Source of the DNA: Candidatus Poribacteria bacterium
GTDB taxonomy: Bacteria; Poribacteria; WGA-4E; GCA-2687025
Direction of reading: 5' to 3'
Assembly (NCBI GenBank): GCA_028818695.1
Contig: JAPPNK010000015.1
Location: forward strand, 174,289 to 238,288
DNA: 64,000 nt
In this document: positions 30,337-38,738 of the stretch, piece by piece
Position numbering within the stretch: the stretch's first letter is position 1
How the letters are laid out: each line of letters starts with the position of its first letter
Notes under the pieces: generated by a model
The model's database searches: none
The model's input: only the letters and a program-made list of their open reading frames with translations
Told to the model about the DNA's origin: nothing
Position numbers and translations under genes: made by a program

Positions 30337-30369
30337 TGCGTCTTGCCCGCGCAGTAGCTTTTTAGAGTA

Positions 30370-30440
30370 GAGATTTAAGGCGCGGGCGGCGACTCTGGAT
30401 TCCCGCTTTCGCGGGAATGACGGCCGCAGGAGCGCGGGGA
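30370..30440. repeat. Dispersed repeat fragment with a GC palindrome
   Basis: Contains TCTGGATTCCCGC, TTTC and GCGGGAATGAC, forming a palindrome. The TCTGGATTCCCGC part resembles the TCTAGATTYCC words of the repeats at 900-1000 and 53305-53520. Similar GATTCCCGC palindromes occur in many bacterial genomes. Confidence 0.45.
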
Positions 30441-30593
30441 TGACGGAGAAGGCGCGGGGTGAAAATCGGCGGCGCATGAAAAAACTGGCGGAATCGGCTG
30501 TCAGATGCGATTTTTTCTGCGAAAGGTGTAACCGCGCGCGCTAAGGCGGCGTATAGGTGTTCAGTGGCATTGGAATCATCGCATTCATCACAT

Positions 30594-30626
30594 AAGGCCG
30601 GGCGTCATTGCCTGGCTTTCTTTTTT
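30594..30626 (+). terminator. Intrinsic terminator on the plus strand
   Basis: A 10-bp stem (with two G-U pairs) formed by AAGGCCGGGC (30594-30603) and GCCTGGCTTT (30610-30619), loop GTCATT, then CTTTTTT. It points rightwards although the adjacent genes are all on the minus strand, so it either ends an unseen plus-strand RNA or blocks transcription into the methyltransferase. Confidence 0.65.
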
Positions 30627-30646
30627 AATCCCGTTCTTCTCCAGCC

Positions 30647-31606
30647 TCACATAACGCCCGCTCCGACAGCCGCTCCGTTCAACCGGACATGCTGAACCCA
30701 TTGCCGGGCAAAACTCGCATATTCAGGGTTCAGCTCGATGCCGACAAATTCAACGCCTATCTCTTCAGCCGCGGCGCACTCGGAGCCTGTCCCCGCAAAC
30801 GGAACGAGCAGCCGTCCGCCGTCCGCGCCGATGCGGGACAGGATCAGCCGTTTTGCGAGCTCCATCGGCTTCTGCGTCGGATGTTTCAGGATGTCATGTT
30901 CGCGGTGCGCTTTCAGTTCCGCCGGCGGAAACAGCTTGCCGCCGCAGTCTCGGCATAGAAACCAGCGCTGCGACCTTCCCGCCCCGCCCGCCAGCGCCGG
31001 CGTTTTGAGAACGTCGCGCGGCAGGGCGCCGTTTTCATGCGCGTTATAGACGGTTCGGCGCCCCGTTTTGCCGTAGCGGGAGGGGGTGTCTTTCCGCTCG
31101 CGCCCCGCGTTTTTCATGAAGGCGGGCGTGTACGGCTCGCGTATCTGGTCAATCTCAAGCCGAGGGCGCGGACGGCCGGGCTTCCATAAACACAGGATCG
31201 TTTCGTGGGAGCGCTGCCAAAACTTTGAGGTCGGAGCCGCCTTGTTTGTGTAGTGCCAAACAAGCCAGCGCTGCCGCTCTATCGGGTAGAGGGACGCGAT
31301 TCGCGCGACAATTTCTGGAAAGCCGTAGAGATAAAGCAGCCCGTTGTCGGCGAGCAGCTGCAGGCTGTCGTCGATCCAGCCGCGCGCCCATTCGATATAT
31401 CGCTCTATCGGCATGTCGGCGCAGTTGTTGCCGAAGTCTTTGCCGATGTTGTAGGGCGGATCGGCGATGACAAGGTCGAATCGCTCGCCGCGCTGTTTCA
31501 GCTCCTGCAGCGCCTCTACAGCGTCCGCTTGCAGTATCATGGAGGCAGGCTTGAATTTCATCGGCGCCGCCGCTTTGTTCGTTTCGTCCGCTCTTTGCTC
31601 TGTCAT
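30647..31606 (-). CDS. DNA methyltransferase, beta-class order, with zinc-finger-like insert
   Basis: 319 residues. Catalytic DPPY at 49-52 (ADPPYNIGKDF) comes first. The SAM-binding part is at the C-terminus (HPTQKPMELAKRLIL, then VPFAGTGSECAAAEEIGVEF and ELNPEYASFARQWV), the beta-class order of N6-adenine/N4-cytosine enzymes. Between them, CRDCGGKLFPPAELKAHREH fits C-x2-C-x12-H-x2-H, a zinc-finger-like pattern probably in the target-recognition region. No restriction endonuclease is beside it. It lies 81 bases downstream of atpA, on the same strand. Confidence 0.88.
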   Translation of the reverse strand: MTEQRADETNKAAAPMKFKPASMILQADAVEALQELKQRGERFDLVIADPPYNIGKDFGNNCADMPIERYIEWARGWIDDSLQLLADNGLLYLYGFPEIVARIASLYPIERQRWLVWHYTNKAAPTSKFWQRSHETILCLWKPGRPRPRLEIDQIREPYTPAFMKNAGRERKDTPSRYGKTGRRTVYNAHENGALPRDVLKTPALAGGAGRSQRWFLCRDCGGKLFPPAELKAHREHDILKHPTQKPMELAKRLILSRIGADGGRLLVPFAGTGSECAAAEEIGVEFVGIELNPEYASFARQWVQHVRLNGAAVGAGVM

Positions 31607-31687
31607 GCGTCCCGTCGGCGTTTTGTCAAGATGCGTTGACCGATACTATAAACGCTTCGACAGGGGCAAACGGTACGAGAGAATGCG

Positions 31688-33214
31688 TTATGCGGCGACG
31701 GCTTGGAACCCTTTTTTGCAGTTTTCGATGGCGGCTGCGATCTGATCCAGTTCCTCGTCCGACAGCTTTTCGCCCGTTTCGATGCGTTCCACCAGTCCCG
31801 TTTCATGTTCCTCGAAATGATCGTGCATGGCGGTTTCAAACGCGCGGATTTCGTCGGTCGGGATGTCGTCGCACAGCCCCTGCCGTCCGGCGAAGATGCT
31901 CAGCAGCTGCTTCCAGTGTGGAAGCGGTTCAAACTGGTTCTGCTTCAGAAGCTCCGTCAGCTGTTCGCCGCGGCGCAGCTGCTCCTGCGTGGAGGCGTCC
32001 AGCTGCTCCGACCCGAATTGCGCGAACGATTGTATTTCGCGGAAACGCGCCAGCTCCGCCCGCAGCGGTCCGGAGACCTGTTTCATGGCGTCCGTCTGCG
32101 CGTTTCCCATGAGGCGCGAGACGGAGAGGCCCACATTCACCGCGGGGCGGACGCCGCCGTAAAACAGCCCAGGTTCCATGATGATCTGTCCGTCGGTGAT
32201 CGACCAGACGTTTGTCGGGATGTAGGTTGTTACATCCTCCTCCTGCGTTTCAATGATCGGAAGCGCCGTCATGGAGCCTGCGCCTTTTTCGTCGCTCATT
32301 TTGGCGGCGCGTTCCAGCAGCCTTGAGTGCAGGTAAAACACATCGCCTGGGTACGCTTCGCGCCCCGCCGGCCGCCGCAGGTTGAGCGACATCTCCCGAT
32401 ACGCCCATGCGTGCTTCGTGAGGTCGTCGTAGATGACGAGCGAATGCATGCCGTTGTCGCGGAAATATTCGGCGATGGCGCAGCCGGAGTAGGGAGCCAG
32501 CCAAAGAATTGGAGCCGGCTCGCTGGCGGTGGCGGAGATGACGGTTGTGTATTCCATCGCGCCGCGGTCCTCCAGCGCCTTGACCAGCTTGGCGACCGTG
32601 GAGCCTTTTTGCCCAATGGCGACATAGACGCACCGGACGCCGCTCTCTTTTTGGTTGATGATCGCGTCAACGCAGATGGCTGTTTTTCCGATCTGGCGGT
32701 CGCCGATGATGAGTTCGCGCTGCCCGCGTCCGACAGGCGTTGTGCCGTCGACGATCTTCAGCCCCGTCTGCATCGGCTCGCGCACCGGCTGCCGATCAAT
32801 GATGCCTGGCGCCTTCCGCTCTACAGGAAGATAGAGGTCCGTTTCGATGGGACCTTTTCCGTCCAGCGGGCGTCCCAGCGGATTGACGACGCGCCCGAGC
32901 AGCGCTTCGCCGACGGGAACCTCGACGATGCGGTTCGCCCTTTTGACGGGGTCGCCTTCCTTCACATGCGCGCTGTCTCCAAACAGCACGGCTCCGACAT
33001 TGTCCTCTTCGAGGTTCAGAGCCATCCCGAGTACATCGCCTGGGAATTCAAGCAGTTCGGCTGCCATGACGTTCTGTAGTCCGTGAACCCGCGCGATGCC
33101 GTCTCCGACCTGCAGAACGCTGCCGGCGTCGTACACATCTATTTCGGTTTCGAACTGCTCTAGCGATTCCCGGAGGATGCGCGAGATTTCGTCGGGTCTG
33201 ACCTGTTGCGCCAT
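31688..33214 (-). CDS. atpA: ATP synthase F1 subunit alpha
   Basis: 508 residues. Non-catalytic nucleotide-binding subunit. The P-loop is [15 protein letters not shown] (Ile where Thr is usual), followed by [19 protein letters not shown] and [20 protein letters not shown]. The conserved Arg in [12 protein letters not shown] is present, although VGG is the common continuation. The start at 33214 has AAGGA before it. atpG, atpD and atpC, expected downstream, are replaced by the DNA methyltransferase gene. Confidence 0.97.
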   Translation of the reverse strand: MAQQVRPDEISRILRESLEQFETEIDVYDAGSVLQVGDGIARVHGLQNVMAAELLEFPGDVLGMALNLEEDNVGAVLFGDSAHVKEGDPVKRANRIVEVPVGEALLGRVVNPLGRPLDGKGPIETDLYLPVERKAPGIIDRQPVREPMQTGLKIVDGTTPVGRGQRELIIGDRQIGKTAICVDAIINQKESGVRCVYVAIGQKGSTVAKLVKALEDRGAMEYTTVISATASEPAPILWLAPYSGCAIAEYFRDNGMHSLVIYDDLTKHAWAYREMSLNLRRPAGREAYPGDVFYLHSRLLERAAKMSDEKGAGSMTALPIIETQEEDVTTYIPTNVWSITDGQIIMEPGLFYGGVRPAVNVGLSVSRLMGNAQTDAMKQVSGPLRAELARFREIQSFAQFGSEQLDASTQEQLRRGEQLTELLKQNQFEPLPHWKQLLSIFAGRQGLCDDIPTDEIRAFETAMHDHFEEHETGLVERIETGEKLSDEELDQIAAAIENCKKGFQAVAA

Positions 33215-33224
33215 ATTCGATCCT

Positions 33225-33773
33225 TTACGCTGAAGAAGGTTGAGAGAGAATCTTTCGTATGCGTTCCAGCTGCGTTCGGAGCGAGCCGTCGTACACGGTG
33301 TCGCCGACGCGGGCGGTGAAGCCGGCGATGAGGCTCGGATCGCGCGCGACATTGAGGATCGTCCTGCGCCCGACCGCTTTTGTGAGCGCGTCGGACAGCG
33401 CCGCCTGTTGCCGTTCCGTCAGAGGCGCCGCGCTGACGACCTCCGCCCGTTCAACGCCTTCCGCTTCGTCCAGCTGCCGCAGCGCTTCCTCGAGGACCGC
33501 TTCCAGCTCGCGCTCGCGTTTGCGTTCGATCAGAAGCGTCAGAAAGGCGAGCGCAATGGGCGGCGCCTCTTCGTCAACGAGCCGGCGGAGCGCTTCCTGT
33601 TTGGCGGAGGGCGCAATCATCGGGTTCGCCAGAAAATTGCGCAGCGGCTCCGAGGATTCGAGCGTCCGCTGTAGATTTTCGAGTGGCTGGCGCAGCTGGG
33701 ACGCGCTCTGTTCCTGTTTTGCCGCGTGTAGGAGCGCTTTGGCGTATGCCCTTGCAGCGCGCGTATGTTTCAC
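33225..33773 (-). CDS. atpH: ATP synthase subunit delta
   Basis: 182 residues, family length. Connects F1 to the peripheral stalk. [14 protein letters not shown] at the N-terminus and [20 protein letters not shown] near the C-terminus are diagnostic. It lies between atpF and atpA with 10-base gaps. Confidence 0.95.
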   Translation of the reverse strand: MKHTRAARAYAKALLHAAKQEQSASQLRQPLENLQRTLESSEPLRNFLANPMIAPSAKQEALRRLVDEEAPPIALAFLTLLIERKRERELEAVLEEALRQLDEAEGVERAEVVSAAPLTERQQAALSDALTKAVGRRTILNVARDPSLIAGFTARVGDTVYDGSLRTQLERIRKILSQPSSA

Positions 33774-33783
33774 GTTTGCCGTC

Positions 33784-34344
33784 CTATTCGTCTGCGGCGA
33801 TCTGTTGAATCATCTGATCAACGATTTGCCGCCCTTGCTGTTCGTTGAGCGTGTCGCCGATGAGTCGCCTTGCGGCGTCGACAGCCAGGTCTGCCACTTC
33901 GGCTCTCAGGGCGAGGATCGCCTCGTTTTTTTCTCGTTCGATGGTCAGCCTTCCCCGCTCCATTTCGGCTTCTGCGGCGGCTCGGGCGTCCGCCGCGATT
34001 TGGGCGGCGCGGGCTTCTGCCTGTTCAACCGCCTCTTGGATGCGCCTTCTCGCTTCGTTTTGCGCGTCGGCGAGTTGCCGCTCCATCTCTTCTTTTGCGG
34101 CGGCCGCGTCCGCTTGGTCCTGCTCAATTTTGGCGAGGCGGTCGGCGATCGTTTGCTGCCGCGCGTCCAGCGTTTTTCCGACCCTCTTGAAAACCGCCTG
34201 CCAGAGAATGACAAACAGCACAAGGAACCCGACCGCCTGGGCGAGAAACACCCAAGGGTCGAAATGGATGTCGCTGGCAATTCCGCCGCCGTTCGATTCG
34301 GCTGCGGCTGCGTAAACAAGCGCAGCCCATTGGGTAGCGTTCAT
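33784..34344 (-). CDS. atpF: ATP synthase subunit b
   Basis: 186 residues. One N-terminal membrane helix (VFLAQAVGFLVLFVILWQAV) followed by a long Ala/Glu/Arg-rich helix, the peripheral stalk. KRVGKTLDARQQTIADRLAK is typical. Only one b gene is present, so a b2 homodimer is expected. Confidence 0.94.
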   Translation of the reverse strand: MNATQWAALVYAAAAESNGGGIASDIHFDPWVFLAQAVGFLVLFVILWQAVFKRVGKTLDARQQTIADRLAKIEQDQADAAAAKEEMERQLADAQNEARRRIQEAVEQAEARAAQIAADARAAAEAEMERGRLTIEREKNEAILALRAEVADLAVDAARRLIGDTLNEQQGRQIVDQMIQQIAADE

Positions 34345-34398
34345 AAAACAGCTCTCATGTTAACGCCGCCCCGCGCTGAATGGCGGGGTTGTGTCGGT

Positions 34399-34731
34399 TT
34401 ATTCGCTTTGCGCCATATTCAGCGCCTGGGCGCGTTCCGTCTGTTCAGCGGCCGCTTCAGCCTGCGTCGCCTGAACCGCCTGCTCCGCGGTGATGGCCGG
34501 CATCTTGCCTTGTACAAGGAACGCAAGCACAAAGGCGAGAAGAATGAACAGCTCAATGAACGCGAGACCGATCAGCATCGCGGTTTGCAGCTGTCCTGTC
34601 AGTTCGGGCTGGCGAGACATGCTTTCAACGGTCTGCGAAATGGCGCGCCCCTGGGCGATGGCGGCGGCTAATACCGCTACGGGCAATCCAAATCCGACGG
34701 CAAGCGCCATCGCTACGAGATACAGTTCCAT
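34399..34731 (-). CDS. atpE: ATP synthase subunit c with C-terminal tail
   Basis: 110 residues, against 70-90 normally. Two membrane helices joined by the polar loop SRQPE. The ion-carrying Glu lies in the second helix, MLIGLAFIELFILLAFVLAF. A Gln in the first helix (AQGRAISQ) matches many c subunits, but the Ser/Thr and Tyr of sodium-type rings after the Glu are absent, so protons are likely. The first helix has few of the usual packing glycines. About 35 hydrophilic residues (KMPAITAEQAVQATQAEAAA onward) follow helix 2 and should face outside the membrane. Confidence 0.92.
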   Translation of the reverse strand: MELYLVAMALAVGFGLPVAVLAAAIAQGRAISQTVESMSRQPELTGQLQTAMLIGLAFIELFILLAFVLAFLVQGKMPAITAEQAVQATQAEAAAEQTERAQALNMAQSE

Positions 34732-34804
34732 GTGGTCGACTCCTGTCTGTTGGTGAATTGGAGCGGGCTTTCTGCCGCCCGCGGGTTCTTATATGTCCCG
34801 CGCT

Positions 34805-35647
34805 TCAATGGGGCGCGGGAGCCGTTTCTCCATGACTTTCTTCATGATGATGGCCGGCATGCTCCACAAACTGGCCAATATAAACCGCCGTCAAAATCGC
34901 AAAAATGAACGCCTGAACGAGGCTCGCCAGCAGACCGAAAAGCAGCACCGGCAGCTGTATCGGTATGAAAAACAGCTTCACCGCAAGCGCGTACAGCACA
35001 ATCAGAAGCATTTCTTTAGCGAAGATATTCGCAAAAAGCCGCAGCGACAGCGACACAACGCGCGACACCTGCGTGATCAACTCAATGACAAACATAAACA
35101 GCATGAACGGCAGCATCGGCAGCGAAAACTCAAGGGCGCACAGATGCTTGATATATCCGCCCAGCCCGAGCTCTTTGACCGCAATCAGTTGAACGGCGGT
35201 CAACGAAACGAACGCGAGCGCCAGCGTTGTGTTCAGCTCGGCGGTCGGCGACTGGAAGCCAGGTATCAACCCCGCAAGGTTCCAGCCGAGTATGAGAACG
35301 AAGTAGGCGTTGATGAACGGGACATATTTTTCACCGGCGGGACTCAGGATCGGCTTGAAGACGCCGTTGAGTCCCCCAACGATCCATTCGATGGCGGTCT
35401 GCGAGCGCGTTTCTGGGACCGCTTTGAGCCGTCGCGCCATCCAGATCAGAACGACGACGACCAGCAAGCCGAAAAAGACCGTGTTGGCGATGACGTCCAG
35501 CTGCCCCCAGTTTTCTCTGGCGTAGAGCGCGGCGCGCCATTTTTCAGGGGTTATGTACGCTAGCAAGGAGTTGTGCTTCTCGGCGGCGCCGGCTGTCCAT
35601 CCGCTGTAAAAGAGAGCGGCAAACGTTCCAAAAACCGCTTTTTTCAT
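34805..35647 (-). CDS. atpB: ATP synthase subunit a
   Basis: 280 residues. Forms the ion half-channels. The essential Arg lies in VVSLSLRLFANIFAKEM, and FINAYFVLILGWNLAGLIPG is typical. A Ser/Thr/Ala-rich N-terminal segment may be a cleaved or first membrane helix. The start at 35647 overlaps the atpI stop (ATGA). The end is His-rich (HAGHHHEESHG). Confidence 0.95.
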   Translation of the reverse strand: MKKAVFGTFAALFYSGWTAGAAEKHNSLLAYITPEKWRAALYARENWGQLDVIANTVFFGLLVVVVLIWMARRLKAVPETRSQTAIEWIVGGLNGVFKPILSPAGEKYVPFINAYFVLILGWNLAGLIPGFQSPTAELNTTLALAFVSLTAVQLIAVKELGLGGYIKHLCALEFSLPMLPFMLFMFVIELITQVSRVVSLSLRLFANIFAKEMLLIVLYALAVKLFFIPIQLPVLLFGLLASLVQAFIFAILTAVYIGQFVEHAGHHHEESHGETAPAPH

Positions 35648-36054
35648 GCGCCGCTTCTTTTCTGTTGAAACGCCTGCCGTATCAGCTGCGCGACGGAGGC
35701 GAAATAGACGACCGGCATGCCCCCCGCGACCGCCTCCAGCGGAACCGTCCCGCTCTGGACGACCGCCCACAAGGTTATTCCCAGCAGCGCGTATTTTCCA
35801 AGCGTGATGAGCGCGGCTCTGAGACGCCATTTTTTCTTGGCTGATCGGTTGAATGCCCAACGTATCATCCGTTCCAGTTGCCAAAACGCCGCGATGGCGA
35901 CCATCGTCCCCGCCGCGATTCCAATAGATAACGATAACCCAAAAGGCGTCGCTCCGGCGACTGCAATTGCCATTAAAATGAAACTATTTTGGTACACGCC
36001 GGCGACAAACGGGTCGCGCGCCGAGGCGGGGTTATGGTTCGCTGCGTTCGTCAT
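35644..36054 (-). CDS. atpI: ATP synthase subunit I-like membrane protein
   Basis: 136 residues with about four membrane segments (FILMAIAVAGATPFGLSLSI, IAAGTMVAIAAF, YALLGITLWAVVQSG, MPVVYFASVAQLI). Its place between atpZ and atpB fits AtpI, an assembly aid for the c ring. Sequence conservation in this family is low, so the name rests partly on position. It overlaps both neighbours. Confidence 0.75.
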   Translation of the reverse strand: MTNAANHNPASARDPFVAGVYQNSFILMAIAVAGATPFGLSLSIGIAAGTMVAIAAFWQLERMIRWAFNRSAKKKWRLRAALITLGKYALLGITLWAVVQSGTVPLEAVAGGMPVVYFASVAQLIRQAFQQKRSGA

Positions 36055-36274
36055 TCGATCCGCCCGCGTTCATTTTGCGTACCGTCTTGATGAGCTCCCA
36101 TGCCGCCGCAAAGACGCCGATCATGAGTCCTATGACCGTCCCAAGATCGGCGTTTCCCAGCTTTCCGCCGATCCATCTCCCCCCAATAAACCCAATGAGA
36201 ACGCAGACCGCCAGCGTCATGGCGAGCGAGACCGCTTCTCCCGTTTGAATGGCTCTTTTCGGGTTCAATTTCAT
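36032..36274 (-). CDS. atpZ: AtpZ-like small membrane protein
   Basis: 80 residues with two membrane helices (AMTLAVCVLIGFIGGRWIGG and GTVIGLMIGVFAAAWELIKT). The Gly-rich pattern and position at the head of the atp genes match AtpZ/AtpQ, which supports ATP synthase function and is proposed to bind divalent cations. The last 23 bases overlap atpI. Confidence 0.75.
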   Translation of the reverse strand: MKLNPKRAIQTGEAVSLAMTLAVCVLIGFIGGRWIGGKLGNADLGTVIGLMIGVFAAAWELIKTVRKMNAGGSNDERSEP

Positions 36275-36292
36275 AGGGCAGGTTCATGCCGC

Positions 36293-37786
36293 TTACTGCG
36301 CCGCTTCGCTGGGAACGTTTTGAACGGCCGTCTCGGCGGCGTCGGTTGAAATATGAAAAGCGTTCATCATCGCCTTCGGCGCGGCGCCTCCGATGAAGAC
36401 AAGCGCCGCCGCGGCGATGAGCGCGGCCGCCGCCGTCTTATGTCGAATGGACGGGGCATGCGCCGGCTCTTTAGACGGCTGCGTCATATACATCTTGACG
36501 ACGACGCCGAGGTAGTAGTAAGCGGAGAGCGCGCTGTTGAGAGCGGCGACAATCACCAGCCAGCCGAGGCCGGCGGCGTAGGCGTCCTTGAAAAGCAGCA
36601 GCTTGCCTGTGAAACCGGCGGTCGGCGGCAAACCTGTCAGCGAAAGCATGAACAGCGTCATCCCGATCCCGACAAGCGGACGGCGGAAGCCGAGTCCCGC
36701 GTAATCGTTCAGCTCAGACATCTCATTCTCTTTAGAGGAGAGAGCCGAAGCGACGCCGAACGCGCCGACGCTCATGACAGCGTAGGCGGCAAGGTAGAAT
36801 AGAACGCTCTCGGACGCCCCGGCGGCGACGCCGACCAGCGCGTATCCGACATGCGCGACGCTGGAATAGGCGAGCATCCGCTTCAAATTTTTCTGCGTCA
36901 AGGCGATCAGGTTTCCGATAGTCATCGAAATGCAGGCGAGGACGGCGAAGATGGTCGACCATTCGGCTCGCATGGCGGATGCGGCTTGGAACAGATAGAG
37001 GAGAGCGGCGAAGGCGGCCGCTTTAGGCGCGGAGGCGAAGAAGGCGGTCACAGGCGTCGGCGCGCCGTGGTAAACATCCGGCGCCCACTGATGAAACGGA
37101 GCGGCGGCGATTTTAAACGCGAGTCCGACAAACACAAGCGCAAGCCCGATCGCAAACAGCGGAGACGAAACGCCGGTCAAATCCTGTAAAAGGGTTGAGC
37201 CGGTCGAACCGAAGATAAGCGCAATGCCGAACAGCAGGAACCCGCTGGAGAACGCTCCGAGCAGGAAGTATTTCATGGACGCTTCGCTGGACGCGCTCCC
37301 GCGTTGAAAACAGGCGAGGATGTAGAGCGGCAGCGACATGAGCTCAATGCCGATAAAGATGAGTATGAGGTCTTGGCTGCCGGCGATGATCGTCATTCCG
37401 AGGGCGCACAAAAGCGTGAGCGCGTAAAATTCGGGGCGCAGGGCGCCGCGCTGCCGCAGATAGCCGATGGAGAGCAGGATGCAGAGGGCGGTTGAGACAA
37501 GGCAGATGAGCATGAAGGAGCGCATCATGCTGTCGACGGAGAAGAGGGCGATCGGGTTCCCGTCGGCGTCTTGGGCGCCGAAGGAGAAGTACAGCGCGGG
37601 CGCGTCGCTCATGAGCGTCAAAACGGCCGCGGCGGCAACGCCAATCAGAGACGCCCAGGCGGCGCGTACCGCCGACGCTTGCGAATGTCCCATCGACAGC
37701 GCGCAGACGATCAGCGCGGCCGCTAGGAGCGTGAGACTTGGAGCGAAAGCGCCCCAGTCGAAGTCAATAATCTGCATCATCGTCAT
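36293..37786 (-). CDS. nuoN: NADH-quinone oxidoreductase subunit N
   Basis: About 497 residues, 14 membrane helices. An antiporter-like proton-pumping subunit of complex I. The family core includes FKIAAAPFHQWAPDVYHGAP (Lys and His of the channel), LKRMLAYSSVAHVGYALVG and LTGLPPTAGFTGKLLLF. Other nuo genes are not here, so the subunit is separated from nuoM/L, or the rest lies elsewhere. It lies 18 bases upstream of atpZ and shares its promoter. The start may instead be the ATG at 37810. Confidence 0.95.
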   Translation of the reverse strand: MTMMQIIDFDWGAFAPSLTLLAAALIVCALSMGHSQASAVRAAWASLIGVAAAAVLTLMSDAPALYFSFGAQDADGNPIALFSVDSMMRSFMLICLVSTALCILLSIGYLRQRGALRPEFYALTLLCALGMTIIAGSQDLILIFIGIELMSLPLYILACFQRGSASSEASMKYFLLGAFSSGFLLFGIALIFGSTGSTLLQDLTGVSSPLFAIGLALVFVGLAFKIAAAPFHQWAPDVYHGAPTPVTAFFASAPKAAAFAALLYLFQAASAMRAEWSTIFAVLACISMTIGNLIALTQKNLKRMLAYSSVAHVGYALVGVAAGASESVLFYLAAYAVMSVGAFGVASALSSKENEMSELNDYAGLGFRRPLVGIGMTLFMLSLTGLPPTAGFTGKLLLFKDAYAAGLGWLVIVAALNSALSAYYYLGVVVKMYMTQPSKEPAHAPSIRHKTAAAALIAAAALVFIGGAAPKAMMNAFHISTDAAETAVQNVPSEAAQ

Positions 37787-37863
37787 CAGGCCTTTCAGGG
37801 GCCGGTTCATACTTCATCCGTCGGCGGTTTATCCATCGGCGCCGGCGAATATCGACATGCATA

Positions 37864-37892
37864 AATCTAGCAGGTATTGCGCTCAGAATCAA
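37864..37892 (-). promoter_or_regulatory. Promoter of the nuoN-atp operon
   Basis: On the minus strand, TTGATT (37892-37887), a 17-bp spacer and TAGATT (37869-37864), about 70 bases before the nuoN start. Would drive nuoN-atpZIBEFHA. Confidence 0.55.
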
Positions 37893-37922
37893 CGTGCGCT
37901 TTCTGGCCGGCGGCGCCTGAAA

Positions 37923-37953
37923 TCGTCTCTAACGCCTCCCGAGGAGGGATCAA
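37923..37953 (-). repeat. Ghost of a fourth copy: leftover spacer from the tandem paralogue array
   Basis: On the minus strand it reads TGATCCCTCCTCGGGAGGCG then TTAGAGACGATTTC. It matches the spacer between copies 1 and 2 (38710-38742: TGATCCCTCCTCGGGGCC, then TTAGAAATGATGATTC), including the start region, but with ATG changed to ACG and no coding sequence after it. Confidence 0.55.
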
Positions 37954-37988
37954 GATTACAGCGCCCCCTCCTGCTCACTCGTCCGGAG

Positions 37989-38717
37989 CTATCGTTTGTA
38001 CTTCTTAAACAGCGGATAAAGGATATAGGTCACGATGTCGGAGTCCAAATCGGGATGGCGGTTGACAATCCTTTTCAACAGCGCTGCCACAGAATCGCCC
38101 CACACTTCGTCATCTGCATGCTCCAATAAGAACGGGACGCTGGGCGCGCCCAAATCCACCAGAGCGCGGCTCCAGGAGGTACCTCCCGAGCTGTACTCGT
38201 ATAGGTATCGCGCCAGCAGTTCGGCGGAGCGAGGGTCTTTCAACGGGATCAGCTGATCAAACAGCGCGATCACCTGTTCGGACGCTTCCTCGTCATGGAT
38301 GAATTCGCCGCTCTCGGTAAATCCTGACTTTGCGTTTAAAAACCCGTCGGGCGGGGGCATCAATTGCGCGATAATCGCGTCGGCTTCCGGGTGGAATATC
38401 CCGTAGAGATGCAGGTTGTTGCGGATATGCTCCACTTTTTTCCAAGCAGCGGCGATCTGGTCGGAGTCCAACTGCGCGTCTGGGGCATCGGGGCTTTCGT
38501 TAGCCTCGACTGACGGCTTTGCCTCCGCCTCTCCTTCCGGTTCGGGAACGGGAGCTGACGGTTCCGGCTCGGGGGAGGGAGGCTGCGCCTTCGGCGTTTG
38601 GATGATTTCAGGTTCCAGCTCCGGTTTGCTTCCGGATTTGAGCACCGCGTATCCAAACGCCAACAAAACACAGATCCCTGCCGCCAACAGAATCACTGCA
38701 AGTGTGCGAATCATCAT
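37989..38717 (-). CDS. Tandem paralogue 1: membrane-anchored Pro/Glu-linker protein
   Basis: 242 residues, unknown function. An N-terminal membrane anchor (IRTLAVILLAAGICVLLAFG) is followed by a Pro/Glu-rich linker of about 60 residues and a C-terminal helical domain (VEHIRNNLHLYGIFHPEADA, LVDLGAPSVPFLLEHAD, KRIVNRHPDLDSDIVTYIL) that has a HEAT-like feel. Nearly identical over long stretches to the next gene. No lipobox. Last gene of a four-gene operon with an M15 peptidase. Confidence 0.75.
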   Translation of the reverse strand: MMIRTLAVILLAAGICVLLAFGYAVLKSGSKPELEPEIIQTPKAQPPSPEPEPSAPVPEPEGEAEAKPSVEANESPDAPDAQLDSDQIAAAWKKVEHIRNNLHLYGIFHPEADAIIAQLMPPPDGFLNAKSGFTESGEFIHDEEASEQVIALFDQLIPLKDPRSAELLARYLYEYSSGGTSWSRALVDLGAPSVPFLLEHADDEVWGDSVAALLKRIVNRHPDLDSDIVTYILYPLFKKYKR

Positions 38718-38738
38718 TTCTAAGGCCCCGAGGAGGGA

